In this document: one piece after another, positions 10,101 through 19,600 of the stretch
How the letters are laid out: each line of letters begins with the position of its first letter
Position numbering within the stretch: position 1 is the stretch's first letter
Assembly: GCF_900101765.1 (NCBI RefSeq)
Contig: NZ_LT627735.1
Location: 496,001-560,000, forward strand
Reading direction: 5' to 3'
Origin: Nonlabens sp. Hel1_33_55
Lineage (GTDB): Bacteria > Bacteroidota > Bacteroidia > Flavobacteriales > Flavobacteriaceae
Length of the DNA stretch: 64,000 nt
Made by a program: the position numbers and the translations under genes
The notes under the pieces: generated by a model
What the model was told of the DNA's origin: nothing
Databases searched by the model: none
Seen by the model: only the letters and a program-made list of their open reading frames with translations

Positions 10101-10750
10101 TCAACGACATACGTACCACATTGCAAGCGCTATATGCGATTAATGATAACTGTAATTCACTGCATACCAACGCTTATGATGAAGCGATCACCACACCTAC
10201 AGAAGAGTCGGTAAGACGTGCGATGGCGATACAATTAATCATCAATAAAGAATTAGGTCTCGCCAAAAATGAGAACCCAATCCAAGGAGCATTTATTATC
10301 GAAGAATTGACAGACCTTGTAGAGTCTGCAGTGCTGGAAGAATTTGACCGCATCACAGAACGTGGTGGAGTTTTAGGTGCGATGGAGACCATGTATCAAC
10401 GCAGTAAGATCCAAGAAGAATCCATGCACTACGAGATGTTGAAACACACCGGCGAGTTCCCGATTATAGGAGTCAACACATTCCTAAGCTCTAAAGGCAG
10501 TCCAACTGTTTTACCAGCTGAGGTGATCCGTGCGACAGAAGAAGAGAAGCAAGCTCAAATTGCAACCAAGAATAATTTGCATTCCGCTTTCGCGAAAGCG
10601 CAACAAGAACAACTTTCCAACATACAACAAGCAGCGGTGGATCAAGGCAACATCTTTGAACACTTAATGGAGGCTACCAAGATTTGTACATTAGGACAGA
10701 TAACTGAAGCCTTGTTTGAAGTTGGTGGACAGTACAGGAGGAATATGTAA
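7163..10750 (+). CDS. icmF: Fused isobutyryl-CoA-mutase-type cobalamin enzyme (IcmF)
   Basis: 1195 residues in the IcmF order. A cobalamin-binding domain comes first, with the base-off motif D23-G-H25-D-A-A. A MeaB-like G-protein chaperone follows, with P-loop GTGGAGKSS near 215-223 and NKFD at 356-359. The C-terminal mutase barrel runs from about 570. The signature PYTAGLYPFKRTGEDPTRMF near 620 resembles IcmF, which rearranges isobutyryl-CoA to n-butyryl-CoA, rather than methylmalonyl-CoA mutase, which has PYTRG in place of PYTAG. Its likely role is branched-chain acyl-CoA metabolism, feeding beta-oxidation enzymes such as those encoded at 36-42 kb. Palindrome copies fall in two probable linkers, near residues 162-167 and 1141-1146. 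Confidence 0.93.
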   Translation: MQDQTPYVPVNKVRIVTAASLFDGHDAAINIMRRIIQSTGCEVIHLGHDRSVEEVVNTAIQEDANGIAMTSYQGGHNEYFKYMRDLLVEKGAGHIKIFGGGGGVILPSEIAELMEYGITRIYSPDDGRSMGLQGMINDLVERCDVPVPTMEEVLKNKGDRDSASAKANLNGELLHNHVLTIARLISLAENRHEDFVKHFAEADKTEKQAPVLGITGTGGAGKSSLVDELIRRFLIDFPEKNIGVISVDPSKRKTGGALLGDRIRMNAINNDRVYMRSLATRQSNLALSKHVQEAVDVLKAANYDLIILETSGIGQSDTEILEHSDVSLYVMTPEFGAATQLEKIDMLDFADVVAINKFDKRGSLDALRDVKKQYQRNHNLWEADPETLPVYGTIASQFNDPGMNALYEALMAEVTEKTGADFSSKNELNKAQSEKIFVIPPSRTRYLSEIAESNRSYDNTAAVQSVVAQKLFGVYQTILTVLDTTTVSSSLNPNIVTQNKGKDSAPDNDFLAEKGLNEEQILKQVQDVDKEFIDLLIAQFNKSLKDLDPYNWEIITTWDDKVNKYKQPIYEFQVRDKVIKIETHTESLSHKMIPKVALPKYTAWGDILKWCLQENVPGEFPYTAGLYPFKRTGEDPTRMFAGEGGPERTNKRFHYVSLGMPAKRLSTAFDSVTLYGNDPGLRPDIYGKIGNAGVSICCLDDAKKLYSGFDLSHAMTSVSMTINGPAPMLLGFFMNAAIDQNCERFITENGLGDKVEAKLKEVYDDNNVERPSYLNAQGEKVYSKNGQVDTSKLPEGNDGLGLMLLGLTGDQILEPADYAKIKAETLAQVRGTVQADILKEDQAQNTCIFSTEFALRLMGDVQQYFIEEKVRNFYSVSISGYHIAEAGANPITQLAFTLANGFTYVEYYLSRGMDINKFGPNLSFFFSNGIDPEYSVIGRVARKIWAKAMKNKYGANERAQMLKYHIQTSGRSLHAQEIDFNDIRTTLQALYAINDNCNSLHTNAYDEAITTPTEESVRRAMAIQLIINKELGLAKNENPIQGAFIIEELTDLVESAVLEEFDRITERGGVLGAMETMYQRSKIQEESMHYEMLKHTGEFPIIGVNTFLSSKGSPTVLPAEVIRATEEEKQAQIATKNNLHSAFAKAQQEQLSNIQQAAVDQGNIFEHLMEATKICTLGQITEALFEVGGQYRRNM
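7648..7663. repeat. Iterated palindrome copy 3 (one mismatch)
   Basis: The only degenerate copy in the window: C instead of T at 7653. It is read as A-S-A-K-A in the linker between the cobalamin and GTPase domains of IcmF. Confidence 0.8.
10585..10600. repeat. Iterated palindrome copy 4 (16 bp perfect)
   Basis: Read as A-F-A-K-A near residue 1142 of IcmF, just before the final helical segment. Confidence 0.95.
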
Positions 10751-10759
10751 GAAGTATAT

Positions 10760-10817
10760 TTCTTCGATAAAATAAAATCATAATGAATGAGAATGCGGTT
10801 TTAGTTTATCGAAGGAA
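10760..10817. repeat. Inverted repeat just after icmF
   Basis: Arms TTCTTCGATAA (10760-10770) and TTTATCGAAGGAA (10805-10817) are complementary apart from one inserted base. They are separated by about 34 nt and have no T-run. This is not a standard terminator; it marks the boundary between icmF and the AT-rich accessory module. Confidence 0.4.
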
Positions 10818-10902
10818 TTTAGGTCAAATGCTAAATTGAAAATGCTTAAAACAAATTCAATCAGTGCTTTCCATATAGAAATTTGCTATAAATTGTAGAA
10901 GA

Positions 10903-11970
10903 CTAAAGTGTTACTCTTATAATTTCTTCATTACCATACTCCTTGAACTTTCTTCTCAAAATTTTATAACATTCAGAAAGAGCTTTTTGAGTGTTCAAAG
11001 ATCTTGACAAAGAGGAAAATGTTATGTAGTCTTCTACAAATAAAGTTTTACCGTTCACCTTTTCAGTTTCTTTAGCTATCAGTCTATTTTTATGAAATTC
11101 TACTAAGAATGAACGTAAATTATCATTTCCCAAATCGCTATAAAGTTTGTAATACACAGGTATCAATCCGCTGGATCTAAGAAGTGGATCTTTATCCAAA
11201 AATGATTTCCTCATTCGATCGAGAGTTTGTAAAACATTATTTTTCGCCGAGTCAAAATTATAGCTTTCGGCATCAACTGCTTCTTTAACAAATCGGTCTA
11301 GTTGAATTTTTTGTACATCTACAAAACGACCTCGAAATTCAGTAAGTAAAAGTTTTGCTGCTGTATTCCTACCTTGACTTCTTTGTGTACTAAAGTTAAT
11401 ACTTTTTTCAAAAAAATTGTGGCTACTTATTTGACGAATTAGGTCAGGAACAACACCTTCCATTGCATTTCTTAATTCTGCGCCATTTAAAGCTTTACTG
11501 TTGTTTAATCTTACGAATAGCTCATTTATCTTAGAAAAATCGTCCGTCAAAATACTAACAACTGAAAGATTGTAGTTTTCAAATTTTGAAGATATTTTCG
11601 GGAATTTGATTTTCAAATCTTTGTAGCTTAATCCCGCTAGTTTCATTGAAGGATCGTCCAGATAAATAAAGTCATCATTCAAAGTTATTTTACTTTCGAA
11701 GAAATCAAATATCGCTTCAAATCTTTGTTTACCGTCGATGATTGCGTAAGGTTTTTTAGAGGTATTCAAATTTGATTGAGTGATAGTGAAATCTGCGATA
11801 TAAAGTTTTGGTAAATCGAATCCATTGAGAATCGAATCTATCAAAAAGGATTTATCTTTTTTACTCCATAAATTCCCTTTTCGTTGATATGGTGGATCGA
11901 AGTCTAAATCTTCTTTCTGAGTGAACCACCAACTTAAAGTTTTGGTTTCAAAATTTCTAATTGTAAACAT
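10903..11970 (-). CDS. DUF262 (GmrSD/ParB-like) protein
   Basis: 355 residues. Hallmarks of DUF262 are visible: PPYQRKGNLW at residues 26-35 and IIDGKQR at 77-83, matching the YQR...W and DG-x-Q-R motifs. These form the nucleotide-handling site in relatives such as GmrS and the N-terminus of SspE, both anti-phage proteins. I see no HNH/DUF1524 nuclease domain after it, so it is a short single-domain version plus a helical C-terminus. It starts with ATG at 11970 overlapping the stop of the FRG gene (TAATG), which implies translational coupling. The region is visibly richer in A+T than its neighbours. A defence role is inferred from family and pairing, not shown. Confidence 0.8.
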   Translation of the reverse strand: MFTIRNFETKTLSWWFTQKEDLDFDPPYQRKGNLWSKKDKSFLIDSILNGFDLPKLYIADFTITQSNLNTSKKPYAIIDGKQRFEAIFDFFESKITLNDDFIYLDDPSMKLAGLSYKDLKIKFPKISSKFENYNLSVVSILTDDFSKINELFVRLNNSKALNGAELRNAMEGVVPDLIRQISSHNFFEKSINFSTQRSQGRNTAAKLLLTEFRGRFVDVQKIQLDRFVKEAVDAESYNFDSAKNNVLQTLDRMRKSFLDKDPLLRSSGLIPVYYKLYSDLGNDNLRSFLVEFHKNRLIAKETEKVNGKTLFVEDYITFSSLSRSLNTQKALSECYKILRRKFKEYGNEEIIRVTL

Positions 11971-12785
11971 TAAATACTGAATTTATAAAATCGTTGAATT
12001 TCTTTACTTAGACCGTCAAGATCTGGAAAGACTGTTGAATCGGTAATTCCTATAGAAATTAACGAATTAAGGACTTTGTCAACATTATTTTTTGGAATAT
12101 CAATTCGATATAAGGCGTCGTTGGCAAATCCACTTTCGACAAGAGTATCCATTGGTGTTGTTTGTTTTCCGAAAATCGTAAAAACTCCGCGCTGCGCTAC
12201 AATTCTGGTGCTGTTGTGATTACCATAAATAGCAATTGGTTTGTCTCTCATATGTTCCGGCTGACCACTCAATGGTTGGTAACTATCTGTAAGTGTATGA
12301 TCATGACTTAGTATTCCATTTTTATAGCTTACGTCCTCCAAAGCATGCCTGTTCCATCTGACAGGATCTAGTAACCAAACATTTATATCATCATCGTATT
12401 CCTTTTTCCCGCCTTTGAGCCACTTGAATTTTGCACTAGTACAGGCAAAATATAAAGCTACGTATGGATTTTCTGACCAATCTAAAAGCCTTGTTGGAGT
12501 ACCAAAATGTTGCATGTAAAATAAAACTTCCCAAGAATTTTTAAGGTCTACTTTTCTTTCCAGAAAAGGTATTGATCTTTGTTTAAATCTTTGAATTATT
12601 TTAGATTCCAATTCAAGAATTTCCTTTTCCCCTGTTATCAAAGGATGTCTATGTAGTGTAGGAGTCAGCTTGTAATTACTATTCCCTGATCCTCTAAACC
12701 ATAGTGTTTTATCGATAGTATTCGTAATTGTTTTCGATATATAACTGGTATAAGCGTTTAATGATTTGACTTCCTTTATTTCCAA
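11970..12785 (-). CDS. FRG domain protein, partner of the DUF262 gene
   Basis: 271 residues. The family's naming motif is present as LWFRGSGNSNYKLTPTLHR, with FRG at residues 30-32, and the second motif as QHFGTPTRLLDWSENPYVAL at 92-111. The start must be TTG at 12785: an in-frame TAA lies just upstream and no ATG follows within the conserved region. It has no signal peptide or membrane segment, so it is cytoplasmic. FRG proteins are often found in mobile or defence islands, but their biochemical activity is not settled. It is the first gene of a two-gene unit whose second member starts inside its stop codon. Confidence 0.8.
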   Translation of the reverse strand: MEIKEVKSLNAYTSYISKTITNTIDKTLWFRGSGNSNYKLTPTLHRHPLITGEKEILELESKIIQRFKQRSIPFLERKVDLKNSWEVLFYMQHFGTPTRLLDWSENPYVALYFACTSAKFKWLKGGKKEYDDDINVWLLDPVRWNRHALEDVSYKNGILSHDHTLTDSYQPLSGQPEHMRDKPIAIYGNHNSTRIVAQRGVFTIFGKQTTPMDTLVESGFANDALYRIDIPKNNVDKVLNSLISIGITDSTVFPDLDGLSKEIQRFYKFSI

Positions 12786-13057
12786 ATTAAAATTATTTTA
12801 CATCACGAATTTAATCTAAAGACACGTATATAAAACTACCCTAACTATTTTCGTTTTTAAAATGTGTCTTTCCTTAAATTATTTTCTACGTGGTCTTTGC
12901 GAATTCGAGAATAACTAAACAATAATGTTGCGAATATTATTTCTTATATTTTTACTCTTACAATAATGCCGATTAAAATAGCTAATTCTTTCATTTTTAA
13001 GTATAAATTAATTCGCAGGCTGAATTATAAATAGTATTTTAACTTAAAAGCCAACGA

Positions 13058-14521
13058 ATGATTCAATCCAACCATCCCATTTTTTCTTCATACGAGAGAA
13101 ATCCAGAGCTCTTTGATGAGATTTTTGATAATGACGGTAATGTAAAGCAGATGTACCAAAAGCTTTTTGATATCTATAGTGAACATAGTATTGAGGATTT
13201 TGCGACTTTGAATAATAATGCTAAATCCTCTTTCTTCAATCAAGGAATCACCTTTCAGGTGTATGGTGATAAGGAAACTAAAGAGAAGATATTTCCCTTT
13301 GACCTGTTTCCGCGCATAATAGATGCTAAAGAATGGGACCATATTGAGCGTGGCGTGCTGCAGCGCAGTAAAGCTTTGAACCATTTTTTACATGATGTTT
13401 ACCACGAGAAAAAAATTATCAAGGCAGGAATCGTACCTCTTGAGCTGATCAGCTCCAGTACGAATTATCTCAATCAAATGAATGGACTCGAGCCACCAGG
13501 TGGGATTTATAACCATATATCTGGAACAGACTTGATCAAGCATAGTGATGGAGAATATTATGTACTGGAGGATAACATACGTTGTCCTTCTGGAGTGAGT
13601 TATGTGATCTGTAACAGGACAGCTTTGAAGAAGGCACTTTTTGGTGTATTCAACGAATACCAAACTTTTACGGTGACTGATTATGCTCAAAACCTGCTGG
13701 AGATCATGCAAACCGTAAGACCCAACGGTGTAGATGAACCTAATTGCGTGGTGATCACTCCAGGAATTTACAATTCCGCTTACTATGAACATTCTTACCT
13801 AGCTAAAGCAATGGGCGTGGAGCTGGTAGAAGGTCGTGATCTATATGTTGAGAATGATTTTGTCTACATGCAAACCATCAATGGACCAGAACGAGTCGAT
13901 GTTATTTATAGACGTATCGATGATCAATTTATCGACCCGCTAGAGTTCAAGCCTGATTCTACGTTGGGTGTTCCTGGATTGTTCTCTGCTTACAGAAAAG
14001 GTAATGTGACCTTAGTCAATGCGCCAGGAACTGGAGTTGCAGACGATAAAGCCATCTATACCTACATGCCAGAGATCATCAAATTCTATTTGAATGAAGA
14101 GCCTATTTTGAACAATGTCCACACCTACCATTGCAGCAGACCTGATGAATTAAAGTATGTATTGGAAAATATCGATAAGCTAGTCATCAAACCAGTCGAT
14201 GAAGCTGGTGGATATGGTATTTCCATAGGGAACCGTCTCACCAAGGATGAGATTGAAGAGGTGAAGAAAACCATCCAAGCCGCTCCTAGAAAATACATCG
14301 CTCAGCCCATCATGTCACTAAGCGTGCATGCCACTTATATAGAGGAGGCCAATTCTTTTGAACCTCGTCACGTAGACTTGAGAACCTACACCATACTTGG
14401 AAAGGACAAGGAATTTGTACTTAAAGGCGGATTGACCAGAGTAGCACTCAAAAAGGGAAATCTGATCGTGAACTCATCACAAGGCGGCGGTTCCAAAGAT
14501 ACCTGGGTCCTTAAATCGTAA
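13058..14521 (+). CDS. Circularly permuted type-2 ATP-grasp protein (DUF404/DUF407)
   Basis: 487 residues. Characteristic stretches include RSKALNHFLHDVYHEKKI near 108-125, GGIYNHISGTDLIKHSDGEYYVLEDN near 148-173, and the ATP-grasp lysine/glycine region KPVDEAGGYGISIG near 378-391. It is the first gene of the well-known cluster with an alpha-E protein and a transglutaminase-like protein. The cluster is widespread and thought to make or modify peptide/amide linkages, but its product is unknown. The 271-nt AT-rich region upstream should hold its promoter and that of the divergent FRG gene; I see no confident box there. A palindrome follows 18 nt after its stop. Confidence 0.9.
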   Translation: MIQSNHPIFSSYERNPELFDEIFDNDGNVKQMYQKLFDIYSEHSIEDFATLNNNAKSSFFNQGITFQVYGDKETKEKIFPFDLFPRIIDAKEWDHIERGVLQRSKALNHFLHDVYHEKKIIKAGIVPLELISSSTNYLNQMNGLEPPGGIYNHISGTDLIKHSDGEYYVLEDNIRCPSGVSYVICNRTALKKALFGVFNEYQTFTVTDYAQNLLEIMQTVRPNGVDEPNCVVITPGIYNSAYYEHSYLAKAMGVELVEGRDLYVENDFVYMQTINGPERVDVIYRRIDDQFIDPLEFKPDSTLGVPGLFSAYRKGNVTLVNAPGTGVADDKAIYTYMPEIIKFYLNEEPILNNVHTYHCSRPDELKYVLENIDKLVIKPVDEAGGYGISIGNRLTKDEIEEVKKTIQAAPRKYIAQPIMSLSVHATYIEEANSFEPRHVDLRTYTILGKDKEFVLKGGLTRVALKKGNLIVNSSQGGGSKDTWVLKS

Positions 14522-14539
14522 TGAAGAATGTCGTGATTA

Positions 14540-14555
14540 CGCTTTCGCGAAAGCG
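14540..14555. repeat. Iterated palindrome copy 5 (16 bp perfect)
   Basis: Intergenic, beginning 18 nt after the ATP-grasp stop codon and before the alpha-E gene. No T-run follows, so it is not a classical terminator. Confidence 0.95.
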
Positions 14556-14598
14556 GACTTATCCAAAACCTCCAACCTTAACCCATTAATACCTATTT

Positions 14599-15540
14599 AT
14601 GTTAGCACGTGTTGCAAATAATTTATTCTGGATGGGACGTTATATAGAACGTTCTGAGCATATTGCCAGATTTTTGAGTGTCAATTATTTTTCGTCGCTA
14701 GATGCGCCCAGTGAAGCCTCTCAATCGCGCCAGCGTGTATTGCGATCTTCCTTGTTTATGGCTAATAGAATGGCAAAAGATGAATCCATAATTCTTGATG
14801 AATCGCAAGTTTTGTACGACATAGGATTAAATCCAGACGAGTACTTTTCCATTTTAAATACAGTAAAAAATGCGCGTGAAAATGCTAATGGTGCAAGAGA
14901 TGTTATATCAACAGAATTCTATGAAGCGCTGAATAAATTTTATCATTCCGTATCCAATTATGATGTGGAATTTTACAAGACAAAAGGCTTGTTTGACTTC
15001 ACCGTACTTATTATAGAATCTACCGCCATCCTGCGTGAAAAAATTAGAGGAACGTTATTTCACGATGAGATTTATGCGATAATCATGTTAGGTATAAGTG
15101 TTGAGAGAGCCATACAGGTGAGTCATATCATAGAGAATAAATATCTGGATGCTACTCATGAGTCTAATATCAATGAGTTTGATAAAAGTTATGAATGGAC
15201 TACGTTATTGAAATGTATTGAATCACATGACATGATGCGCCGTCATTATAAAAGGACTCCGGATGCTGGAAATGTTTTGGAATTTTTAATTTTGCATCCT
15301 GATTGTCCAAGATCTATTATGAATAGTATTAATAGAGCGCATCGCCATATAGAAGAGATTTCACAAGAGAAGTTACCAAGCAGAGGTTCTGCAGAATATC
15401 TGGTAGGTAGAATTCAAGCAAAATATGCCTATTTACAAGTAGAAACCATTGAGAATAACATACCTCAAAACTTAAAAGAAATTCAAGAAGACCTTTACCA
15501 AATCGCATCTACCATTGAGAGCGAATATTTCAAATATTAA
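14599..15540 (+). CDS. Alpha-E domain protein (DUF403)
   Basis: 313 residues, almost entirely helical. It opens with MLARVANNLFWMGRYIERSEHIARFL, the typical start of the alpha-E family. It lies 77 nt after the ATP-grasp gene and 32 nt before the transglutaminase, in the usual order. The family has no assigned chemistry; the constant gene pairing implies that it works with the ATP-grasp enzyme. Confidence 0.9.
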   Translation: MLARVANNLFWMGRYIERSEHIARFLSVNYFSSLDAPSEASQSRQRVLRSSLFMANRMAKDESIILDESQVLYDIGLNPDEYFSILNTVKNARENANGARDVISTEFYEALNKFYHSVSNYDVEFYKTKGLFDFTVLIIESTAILREKIRGTLFHDEIYAIIMLGISVERAIQVSHIIENKYLDATHESNINEFDKSYEWTTLLKCIESHDMMRRHYKRTPDAGNVLEFLILHPDCPRSIMNSINRAHRHIEEISQEKLPSRGSAEYLVGRIQAKYAYLQVETIENNIPQNLKEIQEDLYQIASTIESEYFKY

Positions 15541-15572
15541 TTTTACCCTTTAAGCGCTATTGCGTTACAACG

Positions 15573-16538
15573 ATGTCATTAAAATATCAAATCTTTTACC
15601 AAGCTACCAATACCTACCAGTCTCCATTGAAAGAGGCACTATGGCAATTTTTGATTATTCCAGAGAATAGCAAGAATCAAAACATTCACAACTTTTCTTT
15701 TAAGAATTCTGAGTCGATTGCCTATCAAGAATCGATTGATGGTTTCGGCAATCAGGTATTGCGCGTCAGCACCAAAAAACCGATCACAAAAATTGAATTC
15801 ACTGCAGAAGTGGAACTGGAAAAAGTCAAGGTTAATCCGTTTGAGAATATCCAGATTACAAACCCTTCAGATGATTATAAAACCATTAACGACTTAGGAT
15901 TTAAGGTAGAGCATGAATCTTTTCTCTCACCAACTGATCAAACGCGAATTCCCTCAGCGTTTCAGGATCTGTATGTGTTTGATACAGCGAAAACCATTTT
16001 TGATAACCTTCTAGATCTCAATAAATTTCTATTTGATTATTTTGATTTCAAGACAGAGGTGACTGATACAACTACTGGAATTGACGATATCCTACAACAG
16101 AAACAAGGTGTATGTCAGGACTTCACCCATGTATTTTGCGGTATCGCAAGATTGAACCACATACCAACGCGTTATGTTTCTGGCTATTTGCATCAAAACA
16201 ATGGACTTGTAGGAGATCTTCAAATGCATGCTTGGATCGAGTGTTTCATACCTGAAAATGGTTGGGTTGGATTTGATCCTACTAATAATCTGCTCGCCGC
16301 AGACAATCATATTAAGGTAACTCATGGTAGAGATTATAAGGATTGTGCACCTATCAAAGGATTGATTTATTGCCAAGGCGACGGTACGAACGAGACCGTT
16401 TATACTGTAAGGGTTAAAACGGTAGAGGAATTTGAGGAAAACCCTATCCAGAATAAGATCCAGTTCCAAAAACAGGATTATGGTGTGGAGCAATTAAAAC
16501 AGCGACAGATTCAATGGCAACAACAGCAGCAGCAATAG
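15573..16538 (+). CDS. Transglutaminase-like cysteine protease family protein
   Basis: 321 residues. An N-terminal beta domain of the bacterial transglutaminase-N type is followed by the papain-like core. The triad is visible as Cys181 (QGVCQDFTHVF), His219 (QMHAWIECF) and Asp235 (GFDPTNN), so the enzyme should be active. There is no signal peptide. The C-terminus is a glutamine run (about QWQQQQQQ) that is probably disordered. It is the third gene of the ATP-grasp/alpha-E/transglutaminase unit; in such clusters it is presumed to hydrolyse or rearrange the amide product made by the ATP-grasp enzyme. Confidence 0.9.
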   Translation: MSLKYQIFYQATNTYQSPLKEALWQFLIIPENSKNQNIHNFSFKNSESIAYQESIDGFGNQVLRVSTKKPITKIEFTAEVELEKVKVNPFENIQITNPSDDYKTINDLGFKVEHESFLSPTDQTRIPSAFQDLYVFDTAKTIFDNLLDLNKFLFDYFDFKTEVTDTTTGIDDILQQKQGVCQDFTHVFCGIARLNHIPTRYVSGYLHQNNGLVGDLQMHAWIECFIPENGWVGFDPTNNLLAADNHIKVTHGRDYKDCAPIKGLIYCQGDGTNETVYTVRVKTVEEFEENPIQNKIQFQKQDYGVEQLKQRQIQWQQQQQQ

Positions 16539-16634
16539 GATTTACACAATCTTATGCTAATGCCGATGGCTTTACAATTGGATTTTAGCAATTTGCGATC
16601 CCTAATAGCGTTTCCCTAAACGCAAAACCGTCAC

Positions 16635-19600
16635 GTGGAAGAAAACGATAAAAAGACTACCAAAAAAGTAAGGAAATACCGCTGGCTGCGCAGACTAGGC
16701 CGTGTTTTTCTAGGTATTCTTGTTTTCCTAATTCTTCTAGTTCTATTTATTCGCAGTCCTTGGGGCCAGGATATTATCGTAGGTCAAGCCGTTAACTATG
16801 TAGAAGGCAAAACGGGAACTGAGGTTTCCATAGACAAAGCATTTGTCACATTTGGCGGCAATATAGAACTGGATGGCGTTTACCTGGCAGATAAGAAAGG
16901 AGATACGCTCGTCTATTCAAAAAGTCTGGAAGCGAGCGTCCCATTGTGGCCTATCATTAATGGCGGTGGCATAGGTCTAGATTATGCTCGCTGGGATGGT
17001 TTGAAGGCTCGTATAAATCGCAAGGACACGGTAGAAGGATTTAATTACCAATTTTTAATCGATGCCTTTGTGGTAGAAGATACCACGACAACCTCAGAGC
17101 CACTTCAATTTTCACTGGGTGATCTTGATTTCACCAATTTTGATATCACTCTCAATGACGATGTAGAAGAGCTGGATGCCATTATAAAGTTTGAAGCTTT
17201 CAATCTTTCCATGAATGAATTGGATCTGGATAAGATGATTGTGGATATTGATGAGGTATCACTAACAAATGCCATAATCAAGTATGATAAGGACACGGTT
17301 ACCGCTTTCGCGAAAGCAGAACCCGACGACGATCCCAACACAGATACAACCATCGCAGAAGCTATTACAGACGATGCTGGAGATTCACCATTACCTAGAA
17401 TTACCGTTGGGAATTTAAAATTGGATCGTGTCAGGTTGGGATATGAATCTGTTCCTGATGCGTTAGATTTGGATAGTTTTATTGGCTTACTGGAAACATC
17501 CATTTCAAAAGCAGATGTACAAGACAGCAACTTTGTAGTGGACTTTTTCACGCTTAACGATAGCGAAGTCAAACTCGCCATGCGAACTGTGGAAAGTGAA
17601 ACTACAGCTACAAATACCGCGGCCGCACCATTTGAATGGCCAGATTTTATAATTGATGTCCAGGATATCGATCTTAACAACAATTCAGTGGATTACAGAC
17701 TGGACGGTGCTGCACCTAAACCCAATCAGTTTGATCCTAATGCGATCGTTATAAGCAATCTTAGGTTGCTTACAGACGATATTCATTACGAAAACCAAAA
17801 AGCAACCGCTACTATTGATGAACTTGCTTTTGACGAAGGTTCTGGAATCAATGTGAACCAGTTTTCGTTAGCCGTCACTGCTTCAGACCAGACGATTGAT
17901 ATCACAGATCTTAATGCGCAGGTCAACAACAATTCCCTTCAAGGAAAGGTACAATTGGGTTATGATAGCATGAATAGCTTTATCAATAATCCAGAAAATG
18001 TACAACTGGACGTCGCTATTCCCAATTATAGCATCGATTTGACTGATGTCTTTAGATTTCAGCCTGACTTGAGATCCAATGAATATTTACTCGCTCTTAG
18101 TAAGAGACAACTTACTGGAAGTTTAAAAGCAACGGGTTCGACTGCAGCGATGCAAATCCCCAATCTTGTGGCAAATTGGGGAAATCAGACCGCCATCATG
18201 GCTACAGGTAGCTTGCGCAACGCCACAGATCCTGACAATCTATACATCGACTTTCCATCCATAAAAATACGATCTACTAGAGCAGACATGCGACGTTTTG
18301 TGAACGAGCAGGAGCTAGGTGTACAATTACCAGAGCGCTTCTCGCTGGCTGGAAATGCTCAAGGCCAGGTCGATGATATCAATGCAAAAGCGACACTGAC
18401 AACGTCTGCGGGTAACATCAAACTGGATGGAAGTTTCAAGAATCAAAATGTGATGGCTTTTAATGCCACTGTAGAAGGAAGAGAAATCGATCTGGGTAGC
18501 ATATTGCAGAATCCACAGTTGGGTAAATTGAGTCTGGATTTGAAAACCAGCGGTTCTGGATCGACCATTAATGATCTAGACGCTGTAATAGATGCGAGTA
18601 TCAATAGTTTCACCTATAACGGATATGAAATCAAAAATCTTCCCATTAATGGTTCTTTCAAAAATGGAAACGGATCTGTTACTTCAAAATACAAAGATGA
18701 TAATATCAACCTGAATTTAGATAGTCAAATCCAATTGGATAGCGTGGCAACCCAAGCAAATGTGCAGTTAGATATTGCTGGCGTTGATCTGCGAGCTTTT
18801 GGGATTACTAACCAAAATGTAAAAGCAGCAGGAAACATATCCGCGCAATTTAAGGGTGATGCTACTAATTATGAAGTGAATTCTACCATCACTGATGGTA
18901 TTGCCGTTTTTGACAATCAGTCTTATTTGTTGGGTACGGTAGATCTCGATGCTTTTGTACGTCCAGACACTACATCTGTTGATGTTAGGAACAAAATGTT
19001 GGATTTGGAATTGCGCTCTAATGCAGACCCTGCGGCACTTGCCAGTGCGTTACAACGACACATAGATCGCTATTTGACTACTAATGTAAGCATGGACACC
19101 ATCCAGCCAGTGGTAATGAAAATAAATGGTTCATTGAGGCCAGCACCTATTTTGAGAGATGTGATGTTGCCTAGCCTTGAGGCGCTGGACACCGTGAAGA
19201 TTGCCATGAATTTCAATGAACTGGATCGCAAATTAGATACAGATATCACAGCTCCCTATATTAAATATGCTGGTAGTGAAATCGATAGCCTGGTCATTAC
19301 CTCTAGGTCTGATGAGCAAAATTTGACATTTGATGTGGGATTCAAAGATCTAGAATCTGGACCGCTGGCAATCAAGCGTACCAATCTCAATGGAGTCGTT
19401 TCACAAAGTGAACTAAACCTTGACTTTATCTCTTATGATGATGAAGAAGTATTGATGCATTTTGGGAGCACGCTTTCGCGAAAGCGTAACGATCAAGGAA
19501 TTGAAGACCTACTATTCAGGCTTAAGTTGGATGATTTAATCCTCAATAAGAAACCGTGGACCATACCAAATGATAATAGTGTGGCCTACGGCGATAATCT

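Noticed and set aside
13088..13792. Opposite-strand frames under the ATP-grasp gene
   Set aside because: They have no conserved features and mirror the codon bias of the real gene.
14540..14555. Intergenic palindromes as rho-independent terminators
   Set aside because: No T-run follows and the same sequence occurs within many genes in both orientations, so termination is not its general role.
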